Shown here piece after piece: positions 16,701 through 24,266 of a stretch of 50,651 nucleotides of DNA. The notes beneath the pieces are model-generated. The model was not told the origin of the DNA. It was given only the letters and a program-made list of their open reading frames with translations, and did no database searches. The position numbers and the translations under genes were made by a program. Every line of letters starts with the position of its first letter. Position 1 is the stretch's first letter. This DNA comes from a virus, in the IMG/VR virus record IMGVR_UViG_3300048105_000327, positions 1 to 50,651 of that record; one strand, given 5' to 3'.

Positions 16701-18619
16701 TTGATATCGTTTTCGTCGACGTGGTTTTCAAAGTCCATCAACGCAAGAACGTTACTTGAGTCTTGGTCTTCCAATGAGAATCGCGTCCGCATAGGGTCTT
16801 CATCGCGAGTCAGTCCCCCGCGGACAATATAACCTGCACCCGGATAGTGGCTGAAATCCTTGGTGTTCACAATACCTTTGCCCATGTTTGGACTACCATT
16901 AATTACAGCGTCCTTGAGCCGTTCGTAGTTTTCTTCGGTAACTTCTTCTTCTACTGTGACTGTCATGCATGTCGAGTATGAAACTCCTATCTCGTCTACG
17001 TCTAAATCTGGACTAGGGGTTAAGACTGAGTATGACACGCTATTGACTGGCTTTGTTTGTACAATTCTACGCATGCGTGATTTACCTCGGCCAACTCCAC
17101 CCAGTCGGTCCATTACACCTTTGTAGTTCACCATTTTCCTCCGGCCTCGGTTATCGCGGATAGAACTTGACCCTCCGCTTCCTACTTGCGATGTTTGGTT
17201 AGTAAGTACGTGCGTACATGCACGGAATAGTTCACGCTGAAACCGTTGGATGACACCAACGTCGTAGTTTCGCTGTCTAGCCTTGATAATTTTATTGTTG
17301 ACGAATACTACGGTGCCATACAACTTAGACAGGTCGTTCAAGTCTAGAGTCCCATCAAGTGTGTAATCGTTTGGTCTGATAGTAACGGGTGCGACGGGTA
17401 AAGTAGTCCAATACATGTGAGATGGCTTGTTCTCTCCTCCGAACCCTAGATACTTGTAATGTTCCGATGGAATATTTTCTAGAATGGTATACACTGCACC
17501 CATGTCTAGTTTCTTCGGACCTTGATACATTGGCTTGCTTGGTGTGGCCTGCCAAGTTTGGTATGCGTGGCTCCATAGTATTTCTGGTGAGCGTTCCTCG
17601 CAACGAGGACACGGGAAAATTTTGTTCGCAATCTCCTCTTTTGTTGCGTAAGGTGGCTTATGGTTGTTCTTTACTAGGTCGCGTGTAAGCCGCGCGATTG
17701 ATTCCGAACCGAATTGGTTCTTTTCGGTTTCAAAGAAGTTGTCGACTAGATATTCGATACCTTCCAGTTGTTCATCCGTTGCCCTGATATGGTAGCAATG
17801 ATGACAAACTAAATTGACTGTTCTACTTAGTGGGTATTGCATACTGGCAAGGTAAGAATTTCCACTTCGTAGGTAAAGGTAGTTTGGTACAGGCGCCGCC
17901 AACTCAATATGGCCAAAGTGACCCGGGCAACTCATCAACGGTACGTTAGTGTTCTTGGTTAGACCACAGGTATAACATTCCTCCGCTGTTTCAGCAGAAC
18001 CCATCCTTGGGTCCATTACACCGTGTTCGATTGGTAGCGGTTCTGTTCTTGATTGCGTATACGCTTCGTGTTCAAATACTTCAACCGCTGACATCTGGCG
18101 AATTTCTTCAGGGGAAAGCATTGAAACTTCTAATGCCGTTATCTTCGGTTCCCACAGATGAATAAACGATGAACTGTCGTAAGGTTTGATTTGTATTTCA
18201 TAGTTGAAATTTGCTGGGAGGATAGCGCCCCTGAAGCCGTCTTTGGTTTCTTCTGCTTCGCCAAGTATGGGTGTTTGGTCTTCAATGTAAGGTGGGTCGT
18301 ACGAACCCTCGTCCTTTTCTGGGACTTCTTTTTCTTCTTCAATGCGACCGGCCACGAATTCGTCCCAAGTTGGGCTTAGTTTGCACTTGACAATGACAAG
18401 GCGGTCTGTACCTTCCCGGAGTCCCGCGCTGTTCGGATGCCGAATTACCCATTTCTTTGCCGATGTTAGGGTCGTTGGAACCCACCTTGGTGCCCCGAAA
18501 TTAAGTTCCACGTAATTGCGGCCATTAATTTCTGAAGTGTAAATTTGTTCTTCGCGAACTGGCCACCAAAAGTGAGTGACCCTCCAGTCGATTTCTTCTT
18601 CTTCTATTTCATCCACCAT
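13748..18619 (-). CDS. rpoA: RNA polymerase large subunit A, unsplit (A'+A'')
   Basis: 1623 residues. After an unusual N-terminal extension of about 155 residues, the normal Rpo1 start appears (MLSPEEIRQMSAVEV). Then follow the clamp zinc site (CYTCG...CPGHFGHIEL, 215-238), a second Cys set (CHHC, CPRC), VSYSVLTPSPDLDVDEIGV, FNRAPSLHRQS, and the catalytic Mg loop FNADYDGDAG (722-731; Tyr replaces the usual Phe, all three Asp kept). The A'' part is fused: SKARGSPLNIQQM (1058-), and the trigger loop GEPVAQAGLRSFHGGG with its His. Most archaea split this subunit into two genes. The partner RpoB is not in the window. Confidence 0.95.
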   Translation of the reverse strand: MVDEIEEEEIDWRVTHFWWPVREEQIYTSEINGRNYVELNFGAPRWVPTTLTSAKKWVIRHPNSAGLREGTDRLVIVKCKLSPTWDEFVAGRIEEEKEVPEKDEGSYDPPYIEDQTPILGEAEETKDGFRGAILPANFNYEIQIKPYDSSSFIHLWEPKITALEVSMLSPEEIRQMSAVEVFEHEAYTQSRTEPLPIEHGVMDPRMGSAETAEECYTCGLTKNTNVPLMSCPGHFGHIELAAPVPNYLYLRSGNSYLASMQYPLSRTVNLVCHHCYHIRATDEQLEGIEYLVDNFFETEKNQFGSESIARLTRDLVKNNHKPPYATKEEIANKIFPCPRCEERSPEILWSHAYQTWQATPSKPMYQGPKKLDMGAVYTILENIPSEHYKYLGFGGENKPSHMYWTTLPVAPVTIRPNDYTLDGTLDLNDLSKLYGTVVFVNNKIIKARQRNYDVGVIQRFQRELFRACTHVLTNQTSQVGSGGSSSIRDNRGRRKMVNYKGVMDRLGGVGRGKSRMRRIVQTKPVNSVSYSVLTPSPDLDVDEIGVSYSTCMTVTVEEEVTEENYERLKDAVINGSPNMGKGIVNTKDFSHYPGAGYIVRGGLTRDEDPMRTRFSLEDQDSSNVLALMDFENHVDENDIKIEEMGFMEKKKFRNNYFTRWNRERRENIQLEIGDIVGRHLITGDWGLFNRAPSLHRQSIMAFKVVPMKAKSIAFNPTICIPFNADYDGDAGKIHFVQSLESIKQAEEIMHLDKNVIHGRYGKLTVATDQDETSGLALMTMPIINRAGDFNLGVGYTTDEAVPFFNRSRTLKLLGSAWYRSENGGIDYPKELPEPDYKHSDGKMYWTGRLLLSTLIPDGINATFKGNNPERNADGSIKRETTEEQLYNGEFKGKEIKETVVILDGQIIQGTLDKTAFGEGGASIAPAFFYLYGYEEGFKQMKKFIMQFTRMAFAAHLHVGYSIGTGDCSLIDFDVREEISRQYELAAKKMTEFQLAYDERRLEKLPDLDLQDRAEIRKNPLDWVEDKIKSIASEFEGYVTEYVSDKVGPSNPIQIAVRSKARGSPLNIQQMSAAYGQVAYGGKRPIFGINNNRVLPHYPVNGYPPEHPRNKGFIDNCYGTGMEPDQFWLASAAGRRSLAESSQGAIAEAGHLEYQLKRSLEDVVVDENQNAVDVRDGTIVSFNLGGDGLRPHHIRGDGHEQLSSKGKYIVLQPLLFDFDCKHGNNLAQPCGECEKSMNLDTIFAMVAHTGNSCDKLIEFIDDREILKPMAIKLAKRYLQWFEESKCVPGEAIGANAAANIGEPVAQAGLRSFHGGGKFSTGGTVKGIKRVVTISGGDNPDAYTLIYLKPEYNKTDADAIARFCGEEYMENIINSVDYETDSLSVVVDGSYMDAMGIDRGFTERQIRRVFGRDYPIEKSLKGGDELVIKVPNASAQQLLVARDMLLSIRISGIDGAEFAIPEFDKELELWRVRIRGPRIAKSSGLWKDVHELLGDFIIPSLSWTSEYWVVYQQLGLEAFLDCVYEQIDNQMNDEIGGNGMGEFDHRYIQVMVDRIGQKGYPVTLTPDRGWGGAHSQSFLHASAGEAIFDKISAGATMQQTDQLRGMVESITVGSIPRIGPDFRLN

Positions 18620-19319
18620 ACGACAACATCCTGATGGATAGTGTTAACCGGCGGGTAACCATGTAGGCTTCTTTCTCTTTATCACTGCACTTGTGGCGAT
18701 TAATCACCATATTCAGTAGCGGTCCGAGGTTGGTGACTTGTCCCGCCGGGACATTAACCACTCCGTTGTTGATTCTAGACAACCTGCCATCCATCAATAG
18801 GCGGTCGCCCACAATCGTGGGTACCTCGTTCAGTGAACCTTCTGTAATCATGTTATATTTTATCTCCAATGGGACAATGCTAAAGATTGACGGGTTTCCT
18901 TTGAATTCCAATACGTAACTTTCTTTGTTAATAGTTGAAGCGATTTCTGTTGGAGTCATTGTTGGTACAATGTCAATTGTGTAAACGCCGTATCCGAATT
19001 TGGGCCCATTCAACGATACGGAATGTAGTTTACCGTGAAGTTCATCTATATTCGCTTTGTAATCTCCTTCGACCGAAAGGATAGCGATGGGAGTGTTGTC
19101 CCTTGCGATTGTCGCAAGATTTGATTCCCGGTCATTCCACGGTGTTTTGCCAAACTTTGTTCCTACGGACCTATTCGCCAAGAAATGGTGTGGTTCTAAA
19201 TGCATTCGACTGATTTCCCCGATACCGACAAACGGTACGGATTCCCCGAAATTGACCGCCCACCGGTTCTCGCTGGTCCGGGACATGGTCATCCGATGCG
19301 GTAATCGGACATAAATCAA
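18609..19319 (-). CDS. Unknown protein in the RNAP operon
   Basis: 236 residues from a TTG that overlaps the RNase H stop (TTGA, same style as ATGA/GTGA); an ATG at residue 10 is the alternative. It ends 11 nt inside the RNAP A gene. Beta-rich sequence without Cys or catalytic signature (FGYGVYTIDIVPTMTPTEIA, GDRLLMDGRLSRINNGVV). In archaeal chromosomes rpoB lies between rpoH and rpoA; this protein and RNase H occupy that place. It shows no RpoB motif. A role as an RNAP-associated factor is inference from position only. Confidence 0.55.
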   Translation of the reverse strand: MIYVRLPHRMTMSRTSENRWAVNFGESVPFVGIGEISRMHLEPHHFLANRSVGTKFGKTPWNDRESNLATIARDNTPIAILSVEGDYKANIDELHGKLHSVSLNGPKFGYGVYTIDIVPTMTPTEIASTINKESYVLEFKGNPSIFSIVPLEIKYNMITEGSLNEVPTIVGDRLLMDGRLSRINNGVVNVPAGQVTNLGPLLNMVINRHKCSDKEKEAYMVTRRLTLSIRMLSYGG

Positions 19320-19750
19320 CCTGCCATAGACTTTACCGCTAGGAAGTCTGCAAGTTCGTTCATTCTATTGCCCGAGTGCGCCCTAACCCAGATGTATTCT
19401 GGTTGGGTTCGTAGTTTCATATGCATCTTTTCGATACGTGATTTCAATTGAACCAGTTTTGGTGCTTTGATTTTATGTTCACCATTCATTCCCTTGACTA
19501 CAAGTTGTGAATCGCTCTTGATTGTAATGTTGATGTATTCTGGAACTTCTAGTCGTTCGTATATTTCTTCTAACGCTCTAACCACTGCATAGAACTCAGC
19601 ATAATTGCTGGTTTCCCTTCCAATGTATTCTCCTAACAGAAAATCGATACCATCGTAGTCACGATTAACAACTACAATACCTACACCTGCATCCCCGTGT
19701 TCTCCCTTTGAACCATCTGTCCACACTTCGTACTTCACCATGTCACTCAC
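19316..19750 (-). CDS. rnhA: Ribonuclease HI
   Basis: 144 residues from the GTG overlapping the RpoH stop (GTGA); an ATG three codons later behind AGGTGA is an equally good start. All RNase H1 acids are visible: WTDGS (Asp12), NYAEFYA (Glu52), KSDSQLV (Asp80) and NELAD (Asp135), plus the flexible-loop RAHSG (His125). It degrades RNA in RNA-DNA hybrids, removing primers or R-loops. Its place inside an RNA polymerase operon is unusual and suggests coordination of transcription, R-loops and primer removal. Confidence 0.92.
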   Translation of the reverse strand: MSDMVKYEVWTDGSKGEHGDAGVGIVVVNRDYDGIDFLLGEYIGRETSNYAEFYAVVRALEEIYERLEVPEYINITIKSDSQLVVKGMNGEHKIKAPKLVQLKSRIEKMHMKLRTQPEYIWVRAHSGNRMNELADFLAVKSMAG

Positions 19751-19998
19751 CTGATGTTGGAAATGATTACTCGGTAATATGGCGTATCCAATCCCCCAAT
19801 CCTACTCTTGCGTAGAATTTTGACTACCGAGCCAATCTCTATTTCTTCTATTCCTTGCCTTTCTGCGGCAGAACGCAGTGCTGGGTCAGTCACTAAAAGG
19901 CCCGGGAGCCGAGAACGGTGCGGTCCTAGTTCTGCCTCCGCTTCTTTTGATGTTAGGATAATGTGCATTGGCACGCGGCTATGATTTAGCGGGTCCAT
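19747..19998 (-). CDS. rpoH: RNA polymerase subunit H (Rpb5-like)
   Basis: 83 residues, the size of archaeal RpoH, which equals the C-terminal assembly domain of eukaryotic Rpb5. Diagnostic features in order: VPMHIILTSKEAEAEL, a conserved LPGLLVTDPALRSA, then IEIGSVVKILRKS and TPYYRVI (the 'GdvvkIiR.S...YYRvv' signature). RpoH binds the large subunit at the downstream-DNA jaw. Its gene is two genes upstream of rpoA, echoing the rpoH-rpoB-rpoA order of archaeal chromosomes. Its stop overlaps the RNase H start. Confidence 0.88.
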   Translation of the reverse strand: MDPLNHSRVPMHIILTSKEAEAELGPHRSRLPGLLVTDPALRSAAERQGIEEIEIGSVVKILRKSRIGGLDTPYYRVIISNIR

Positions 19999-20029
19999 GA
20001 TACATGCGAGGGGTAACTAGGCTTTAATT

Positions 20030-20521
20030 TCACCAGTCTTCATCTTCGTCTTCATCGTGGGAATTAAACTTCTTTAACAGCGAGTTGATATCGTCTTCTT
20101 CGTCGGCTTCGTCGGCCGCGAGCGGGTCGTCTTCCTCCGATTCGTCGTCGTCTGATTCTTCATCGTCCGATTCTTCATCGTCATCATCCCACCAGTCGTC
20201 ATCGCCATCGGTGTCCTCGTCGTCTGCTTCCTCATCGTCTGCTTCCTCATCGAGTTCATCCCAGTTGAGGTCATCGAAATCTTCGTCCCAATCATCGTCG
20301 TATTCTGGTTCTTCTTGTTTCTTAGACCGCTTGGGTGAAGCCTTAGTTTCGGGGTTGGCGCCGTTACCTTCTGAATCCATCAAACCTATATGCTTGGCGA
20401 TGATGTCCGAGTTCTTTTTCATAGCGAGGCTTGGTTCTAACCAACCTTTCAGTTTCTTTTTGGCACTTCCTTCATTCATCGCCTTAACGGACACATGAAG
20501 GCTGTATGTGAATTGCTTCAT
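20030..20521 (-). CDS. Protein with long acidic tail
   Basis: 163 residues. The first ~60 residues are a small folded, basic domain (FTYSLHVSVKAMNEGSAKKK), followed by about 90 residues that are nearly all Asp/Glu with Trp and Ser punctuation (DDDWDEDFDDLNWDELDEE type). Such tails occur in histone chaperones, DNA mimics and RNAP-associated factors. First gene of the leftward RNAP operon, 31 nt before rpoH. The tail's repetitive codons (GAT/GAC/GAA/GAG) make other-frame readings meaningless. Function inferred only as nucleic-acid-competing or chaperone-like. Confidence 0.65.
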   Translation of the reverse strand: MKQFTYSLHVSVKAMNEGSAKKKLKGWLEPSLAMKKNSDIIAKHIGLMDSEGNGANPETKASPKRSKKQEEPEYDDDWDEDFDDLNWDELDEEADDEEADDEDTDGDDDWWDDDDEESDDEESDDDESEEDDPLAADEADEEDDINSLLKKFNSHDEDEDEDW

Positions 20522-20606
20522 ACAAACAAGCAGGTTTCAACTCGGTTATCAATGTACTGATAATAACCTATAAGTTCATAACCCACTTACTTACAAGTTA
20601 TGTTTG
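20522..20606. promoter_or_regulatory. Divergent promoter region with inverted repeat
   Basis: The 85 nt between the leftward RNAP operon and the rightward gene at 20607 hold CCTATAAG at 20567-20574, a TATA-like core that reads acceptably on both strands. An imperfect palindrome, GGTTATCA...TGATAATAACC (about 20544-20568), overlaps it. The arrangement suggests one operator controlling both directions, perhaps bound by the winged-helix protein at 20810. Neither start has a strong Shine-Dalgarno. Confidence 0.5.
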
Positions 20607-20810
20607 ATGGCAAGTGCCGCCGAGTGGGAGAAGGAGGTCTATACGACGATTCAGATTCGGCGTTACGACAAATCTCGCCTTAGTGAACATGCTTTTCCAC
20701 GCGAACCAAGTTGGCGAACTGTTGGCAGATTACTGGATATCATGGAACTGATGGAAACATACGGTGGATGGTGGACTATCAAACGCAAGTTAGATAATGA
20801 GGAGATATAA
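20607..20810 (+). CDS. Hypothetical protein, 67 residues
   Basis: Start taken at ATG 20607 (a TTG directly before it is also in frame). Charged protein with several Trp (WRTVGRLLDIMELMETYGGWW). No family recognised. The next gene's start overlaps its stop (TAATG), so both form a two-gene operon divergent from the RNAP operon. Confidence 0.55.
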   Translation: MASAAEWEKEVYTTIQIRRYDKSRLSEHAFPREPSWRTVGRLLDIMELMETYGGWWTIKRKLDNEEI

Positions 20811-21070
20811 TGGCAAAATACAAAAGAATCGTGAAACACATCGAGGCTTCGTTTAGACGGGTAATGGAACGCGAAGGAGTAGAAGAAGTCAATACCCGTC
20901 AGATTCAAGACGAATATAACCTAGCCAGTAATTACGGAATTACGACTCAACGGCTTACTAACCTACTACAACGACGTCCACAGTTCAAGCAAGTACGAAC
21001 CGAAAGTATCACTGGTACAAATAGGCAAACTACTTACTGGAAATTGTCGGATATCGAGCAAATTATGTAG
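20810..21070 (+). CDS. Winged-helix regulator
   Basis: 86 residues behind GAGGAGATAT. Layout: N-terminal helix (KRIVKHIEASFRRVMERE), a second helix (NTRQIQDEYNLASN), a recognition helix (GITTQRLTNLLQRRPQ), then a wing (FKQVRTESITGTNRQTTYWKL). The same layout as the protein at 2213. Likely a DNA-binding regulator; its neighbours (palindromic divergent promoter on one side, palindromic cassette at 21066 on the other) are plausible targets. Confidence 0.65.
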   Translation: MAKYKRIVKHIEASFRRVMEREGVEEVNTRQIQDEYNLASNYGITTQRLTNLLQRRPQFKQVRTESITGTNRQTTYWKLSDIEQIM

Positions 21071-21150
21071 TTTTGATAGGGTATCGATACCCCCTCAAAC
21101 GCTACTATAATGAGGGGGACGGACGGTTCAATTGAACCGACCCCTCTCAG
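21066..21150 (+). promoter_or_regulatory. Promoter cassette copy 1
   Basis: TGTAG (21066), palindrome GGGTATCGATACCC (21079-21092), ACGCTACTATAATG (21099-21112), then GAGGGG...CCCCTC enclosing CGGTTCAATTGAACCG, ending TCAG at 21150. The same order recurs at 26019, 27374 and 32221. CTACTATAA is read as the TATA box and the palindrome as an operator. It begins inside the last codons of the winged-helix gene and heads a 470-nt structured leader. Confidence 0.6.
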
Positions 21151-21619
21151 TTAATATAGAATGATTGCCGACAATCAGTATTCCCAATCTACGGATTGAT
21201 TATTAGTGAATATTGTGAATCGACAATCACCTTTACCGTGCCGTATCCTATCGGCCTCGGTAATATGAAGATATTCAAGTGTGAGCGTAAATACCCGAGA
21301 GGGGGCCTCCATACGGTGGAAACACAGTAGGGGAAGCGCGTAAAGTAATGACATTTGAAAAACAGAAACCGGGATACATCACTCTTAGGAGTGTGTTAGA
21401 ATTGTCGCGTTCAGGCTCCGCAAGGAGAAAGCCACCTTACAGGTCATGCTGTTGGTGGTACTGAATGTGGAATTCCGGGTGCTTGAATATCTGTTGATTA
21501 TTACCAATATTGTACACTAAATCGAGGCACGGCGAGAGTACATAGAATTAACATAGAGTCTACTTCGGTAGATGGGCCTTGGCGAAGGTAAACGCAAAAA
21601 AATAAGGAGGAAAAAATAA
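21151..21619 (+). ncRNA. Structured leader region
   Basis: About 470 nt without a supported gene, between cassette copy 1 and the gene at 21620. It holds many small hairpins, for example TCTACTTCGGTAGA and CCTTGGCGAAGG near 21560-21590. Probably a long structured 5' leader or a separate RNA transcribed from the cassette. Confidence 0.4.
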
Positions 21620-21922
21620 ATGAACCCCGAACTTGGAGGATACGCATACGTAACAGAAGACGGAAAATACATCTACATACGAGGTGATTATGGCACAAGC
21701 GCCACAATCGCTATCACACGTGTGGAAGAGATGGTTACGTTGTTCAATTTGGACAACGTAAAGAGATATGGAAAAGACATGGATACACTAACACTACGCC
21801 AGATTACTGGAAGTGCTGGTCCATCATACCAGTTTGTCATGTTCTACAATAGATGGTTGCATGAACCATCGGAAGTAGAACTAGAATACCGCGACAGACT
21901 AGGACTATATCCTTATGACTGA
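21620..21922 (+). CDS. Hypothetical protein, 100 residues
   Basis: ATG behind AAGGAGGAAAAAATAA, one of the stronger ribosome sites of the right half. Beta-type start (GGYAYVTEDGKYIYIRGDYG) then a helical part. No Cys cluster, no membrane segment, no family recognised. First protein gene after the structured leader. Confidence 0.6.
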   Translation: MNPELGGYAYVTEDGKYIYIRGDYGTSATIAITRVEEMVTLFNLDNVKRYGKDMDTLTLRQITGSAGPSYQFVMFYNRWLHEPSEVELEYRDRLGLYPYD

Positions 21923-22031
21923 GTCTTAACTGATACGGCATTGCGAGAATCATTCAAATGAAGAAAAGCAAAACCAACTCGCTCGATAGAGCGACCACAT
22001 ACGACCGAAGGCTTTTGCCCGGTCGATGAAC

Positions 22032-22075
22032 GCCGGTTGCGCAGGGCTTAGGCCCTGCGTATACCCCCGGCTTAG
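22032..22075 (+). ncRNA. GCCGG...CCGGC-TTAG element, copy 1
   Basis: Outer stem GCCGG (22032-22036)/CCGGC (22067-22071), inner stem CGCAGG/CCTGCG, internal TATACCC on the 3' side, then TTAG at 22072-22075. The second copy at 22799 keeps the outer stem, TATACCC and TTAG while both sides of the inner stem change. Here AGGAAG and the ATG at 22089 follow. Confidence 0.6.
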
Positions 22076-22088
22076 AGGAAGAATTAAC

Positions 22089-22670
22089 ATGAAACCTAAA
22101 GGAATTACAGCAATCGCGAAAGCGAATGGCTGGAGAAAAACCACATACACGCCACCCTACGATACAAAGTGGGAATGGCGTAAGAAACTGCTAACCAACG
22201 GTGACCCGATTCCAAAGGGTCCCGAATGGGGAATGACAGACGCAATCCGCGAACTTGCCAAACTTGGCGAGGATGCGGATGAAGCAAACGAAGAAAACCG
22301 TGATTATGGATTCGACTTGTACGTTCAGCATGAACTGAACGGAGGACGAGAATCTGAACACTACGGATGCACGCACCCTGAAACGGTGTACGTTGTTGAC
22401 GGTCCTAAAAACCGTATTACAACCGGCCACACTAAGGTATGGGACTTCTGTACCGAATGTGGAAGCATGATTGACAAGAAGCCCGCGGAATTTTATTCCA
22501 TACTTCATGTCCAACTATTTGAGTATACCAAGCGCGACGCGCAAGGTTCACTCGACAAGTGGATTGAAATGGGCGCATGGATGATTGAGAAATCACCCTA
22601 TGCAAAGCCAGATGTTTTAACGGTTGATGAAGCAAAACAACTCATCGTTGACGCAATCGCGCGTCGTTGA
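22089..22670 (+). CDS. Hypothetical protein, 193 residues
   Basis: Start at the ATG behind AGGAAGAATTAAC, just after a TTAG-ending RNA element; the in-frame codons upstream belong to that element. Trp/Lys-rich N-terminus (WRKTTYTPPYDTKWEWRKK), a central CTHPETVYVVDG...FCTECG (one CxxC plus another Cys), and a helical C-terminus. Possibly zinc-binding. No family recognised. Confidence 0.6.
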   Translation: MKPKGITAIAKANGWRKTTYTPPYDTKWEWRKKLLTNGDPIPKGPEWGMTDAIRELAKLGEDADEANEENRDYGFDLYVQHELNGGRESEHYGCTHPETVYVVDGPKNRITTGHTKVWDFCTECGSMIDKKPAEFYSILHVQLFEYTKRDAQGSLDKWIEMGAWMIEKSPYAKPDVLTVDEAKQLIVDAIARR

Positions 22671-22798
22671 TTTCCAGCATTGGAAACAGCAGACAAAGAC
22701 CGCTCACTGAGCGATACAATGCATATATACCAAAGGTTACGGCCTTAGGATATGTATTACAGCACCGAATTTGGTGCTTTCCGTCAACAATGACGGTT

Positions 22799-22843
22799 GC
22801 CGGTTACACGGAGGCTCAGGCCCCCGCGTATACCCCGGCTTAG
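22799..22843 (+). ncRNA. GCCGG...CCGGC-TTAG element, copy 2
   Basis: Outer stem GCCGG (22799-22803)/CCGGC (22835-22839), inner stem CGGAGG/CCCCCG with one mismatch, TATACC on the 3' side, then TTAG immediately followed by the ATG at 22844. Compared with copy 1 the inner stem differs on both strands while keeping pairing. The stretch 22671-22798 before it holds further small hairpins (CGCTCACTGAGCG, GCACCGAATTTGGTGC) and no gene. Confidence 0.6.
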
Positions 22844-23131
22844 ATGTCGAATAACACGACTAACAAGAACGAGAATAAGCAAGGACAACAAGGCCTATGC
22901 TCCAATCCACTAGGTTGCTATCGCATGGCGAATGGCACCAATGGAAGATGGTGTATGCCTTGCGAAGACCAAGCGGATAACAACCAACCAATGACCAACA
23001 AAGAGCGTAAGCAATACGAACTTATTGGTACCCGATTCGGGTACATGTGGAAACACAAGGAAAATGGAACGTTGTACGGAAAGAGCCGAAGATATAAGTC
23101 GGCAACCTTTAATCCGTTTAATACCGAGTAA
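22844..23131 (+). CDS. Zinc-binding-like hypothetical protein
   Basis: 95 residues; the ATG directly follows TTAG of the RNA element, with no Shine-Dalgarno. An Asn/Gln-rich start precedes CSNPLGCYRMANGTNGRWCMPC (split: CSNPLGC, then WCMPC), four Cys likely binding zinc, then a basic aromatic tail. No named family. Confidence 0.6.
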   Translation: MSNNTTNKNENKQGQQGLCSNPLGCYRMANGTNGRWCMPCEDQADNNQPMTNKERKQYELIGTRFGYMWKHKENGTLYGKSRRYKSATFNPFNTE

Positions 23132-23164
23132 TTCTTAATTCTTTAATGAATAAAACGAACATCA

Positions 23165-23201
23165 GGACCCGAAACTGGCACCAACCAGTCTAGGTCCTTA
23201 G
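23165..23201 (+). ncRNA. GGACC two-stem element, copy 1
   Basis: Outer stem GGACC/GGTCC, inner stem CTGG/CCAG, loop CACCAA, then TTAG. No start codon follows directly; a structured stretch does. Confidence 0.6.
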
Positions 23202-23624
23202 GCATTGAGACAGGGAACTTAGCGGAATAAAAGCGTCTGATAAACGTAATACGCCGCGACAGTGGACCCATATTTGATGATAGTAGTAGGACAATACAGA
23301 ACAGGTACAAGTGAATAAGTACGGTTCAGTGACAAAAAAACAGGAAGGGTTCAACTCCCTAGACCAGTGAAGTTTGCCAAAGCGTAAGAAAGAACGGAAT
23401 TAAATGCATATTAACGCATACCCGCTCAATTATGAGAAAGGCTTGTAACTTCATCACGCGGATTGTGAATATGGTCAATTCCGGTTAATGAGGACTAGAA
23501 AGTTACGAGATTATACCTCTGATATTCTGGACGATACTACGTCAATCTATCTAAGGAGAAAGACCAATCTCCCCTTGCCATAGACCGACAGCATAATGAC
23601 TGTTGGCACACAGGAGATGAAAAA
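23202..23624 (+). ncRNA. Structured non-coding stretch
   Basis: About 420 nt without a supported gene. Hairpins include GGGTTCAACTCCC followed by TAG near 23347-23362 (resembling a tRNA T-arm but with no matching acceptor stem) and TGACTGTTGGCACA near the end. It leads into the TTG-start gene at 23625. Confidence 0.35.
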
Positions 23625-24155
23625 TTGAATAATACAAAATTTATGATACAGATTAAGTACTGGTTTGAACCCTCAGGAGATGGGGGTCATGATAAGTTTG
23701 AAATAAATTTGGGACCCTTTGAAACGAAGGCCCAGATGAACGCCGAAATGCATCGAACCCGCGACTTCTTTTCAAAGGAGTTTCGCTGGAATTTCACAAA
23801 CCACAAACAGATGTCTAAATTCAAATTTAGACTTCACGTTAAGTGGTCGAAGTATACGCAATATCACTATGATATTGTTGGTTGGAAGAAAATCAGAAGC
23901 AAAAATAGACAATTCTGGGACACTGGTTACAAACCACGTTCTGAAATCAGCGCGGACCCAAAAGGGAACGTTTGTGCTTTCTGGAGAACAATTCCAATCA
24001 TAACGCAAAGTGAAAGCGAAATCATACCGGTAACTCTTGACGATTTCGTCAAGAATAACTACCAGAAACATTGGCGCTATCGCACATATGGTAAAATAGT
24101 GCGCGATGGTTGGTCCGATGTCAACGGAATAGACGGCAAATATAACCTAGAATAG
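23625..24155 (+). CDS. Hypothetical protein, 176 residues
   Basis: Start taken at a TTG 7 nt after AGGAGATG; an ATG at residue 7 is possible. Aromatic, Lys-rich soluble protein (IQIKYWFEP, FKFRLHVKWSKYTQYHYD). No Cys cluster. No family recognised. Confidence 0.55.
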   Translation: MNNTKFMIQIKYWFEPSGDGGHDKFEINLGPFETKAQMNAEMHRTRDFFSKEFRWNFTNHKQMSKFKFRLHVKWSKYTQYHYDIVGWKKIRSKNRQFWDTGYKPRSEISADPKGNVCAFWRTIPIITQSESEIIPVTLDDFVKNNYQKHWRYRTYGKIVRDGWSDVNGIDGKYNLE

Positions 24156-24228
24156 ACGGCAATCAAATATACGATTGATAAAATCGTCTATGAACGGTAC
24201 CAATTCTGAATCAAAAATTAAACATCTA

Positions 24229-24266
24229 GGACCCGAAATGATTACCAAATCAGAGTAGGTCCACAG
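24229..24266 (+). ncRNA. GGACC two-stem element, copy 2
   Basis: GGACC/GGTCC outer stem, TGATT/AATCA inner stem with loop ACCA, ending ACAG. Almost identical to the copies at 25599 and 34821. No start codon follows; a 350-nt hairpin-rich stretch does. Confidence 0.65.

Noticed and set aside
21099-21112. Bacterial -10 box (TATAAT)
   Set aside because: No -35 element at the right distance, and the window otherwise encodes archaeal transcription proteins; read as an archaeal TATA box.
23340-23365. tRNA T-arm-like GGGTTCAACTCCC
   Set aside because: No acceptor, anticodon or D stem can be drawn around it; it fits better as another hairpin-CTAG.
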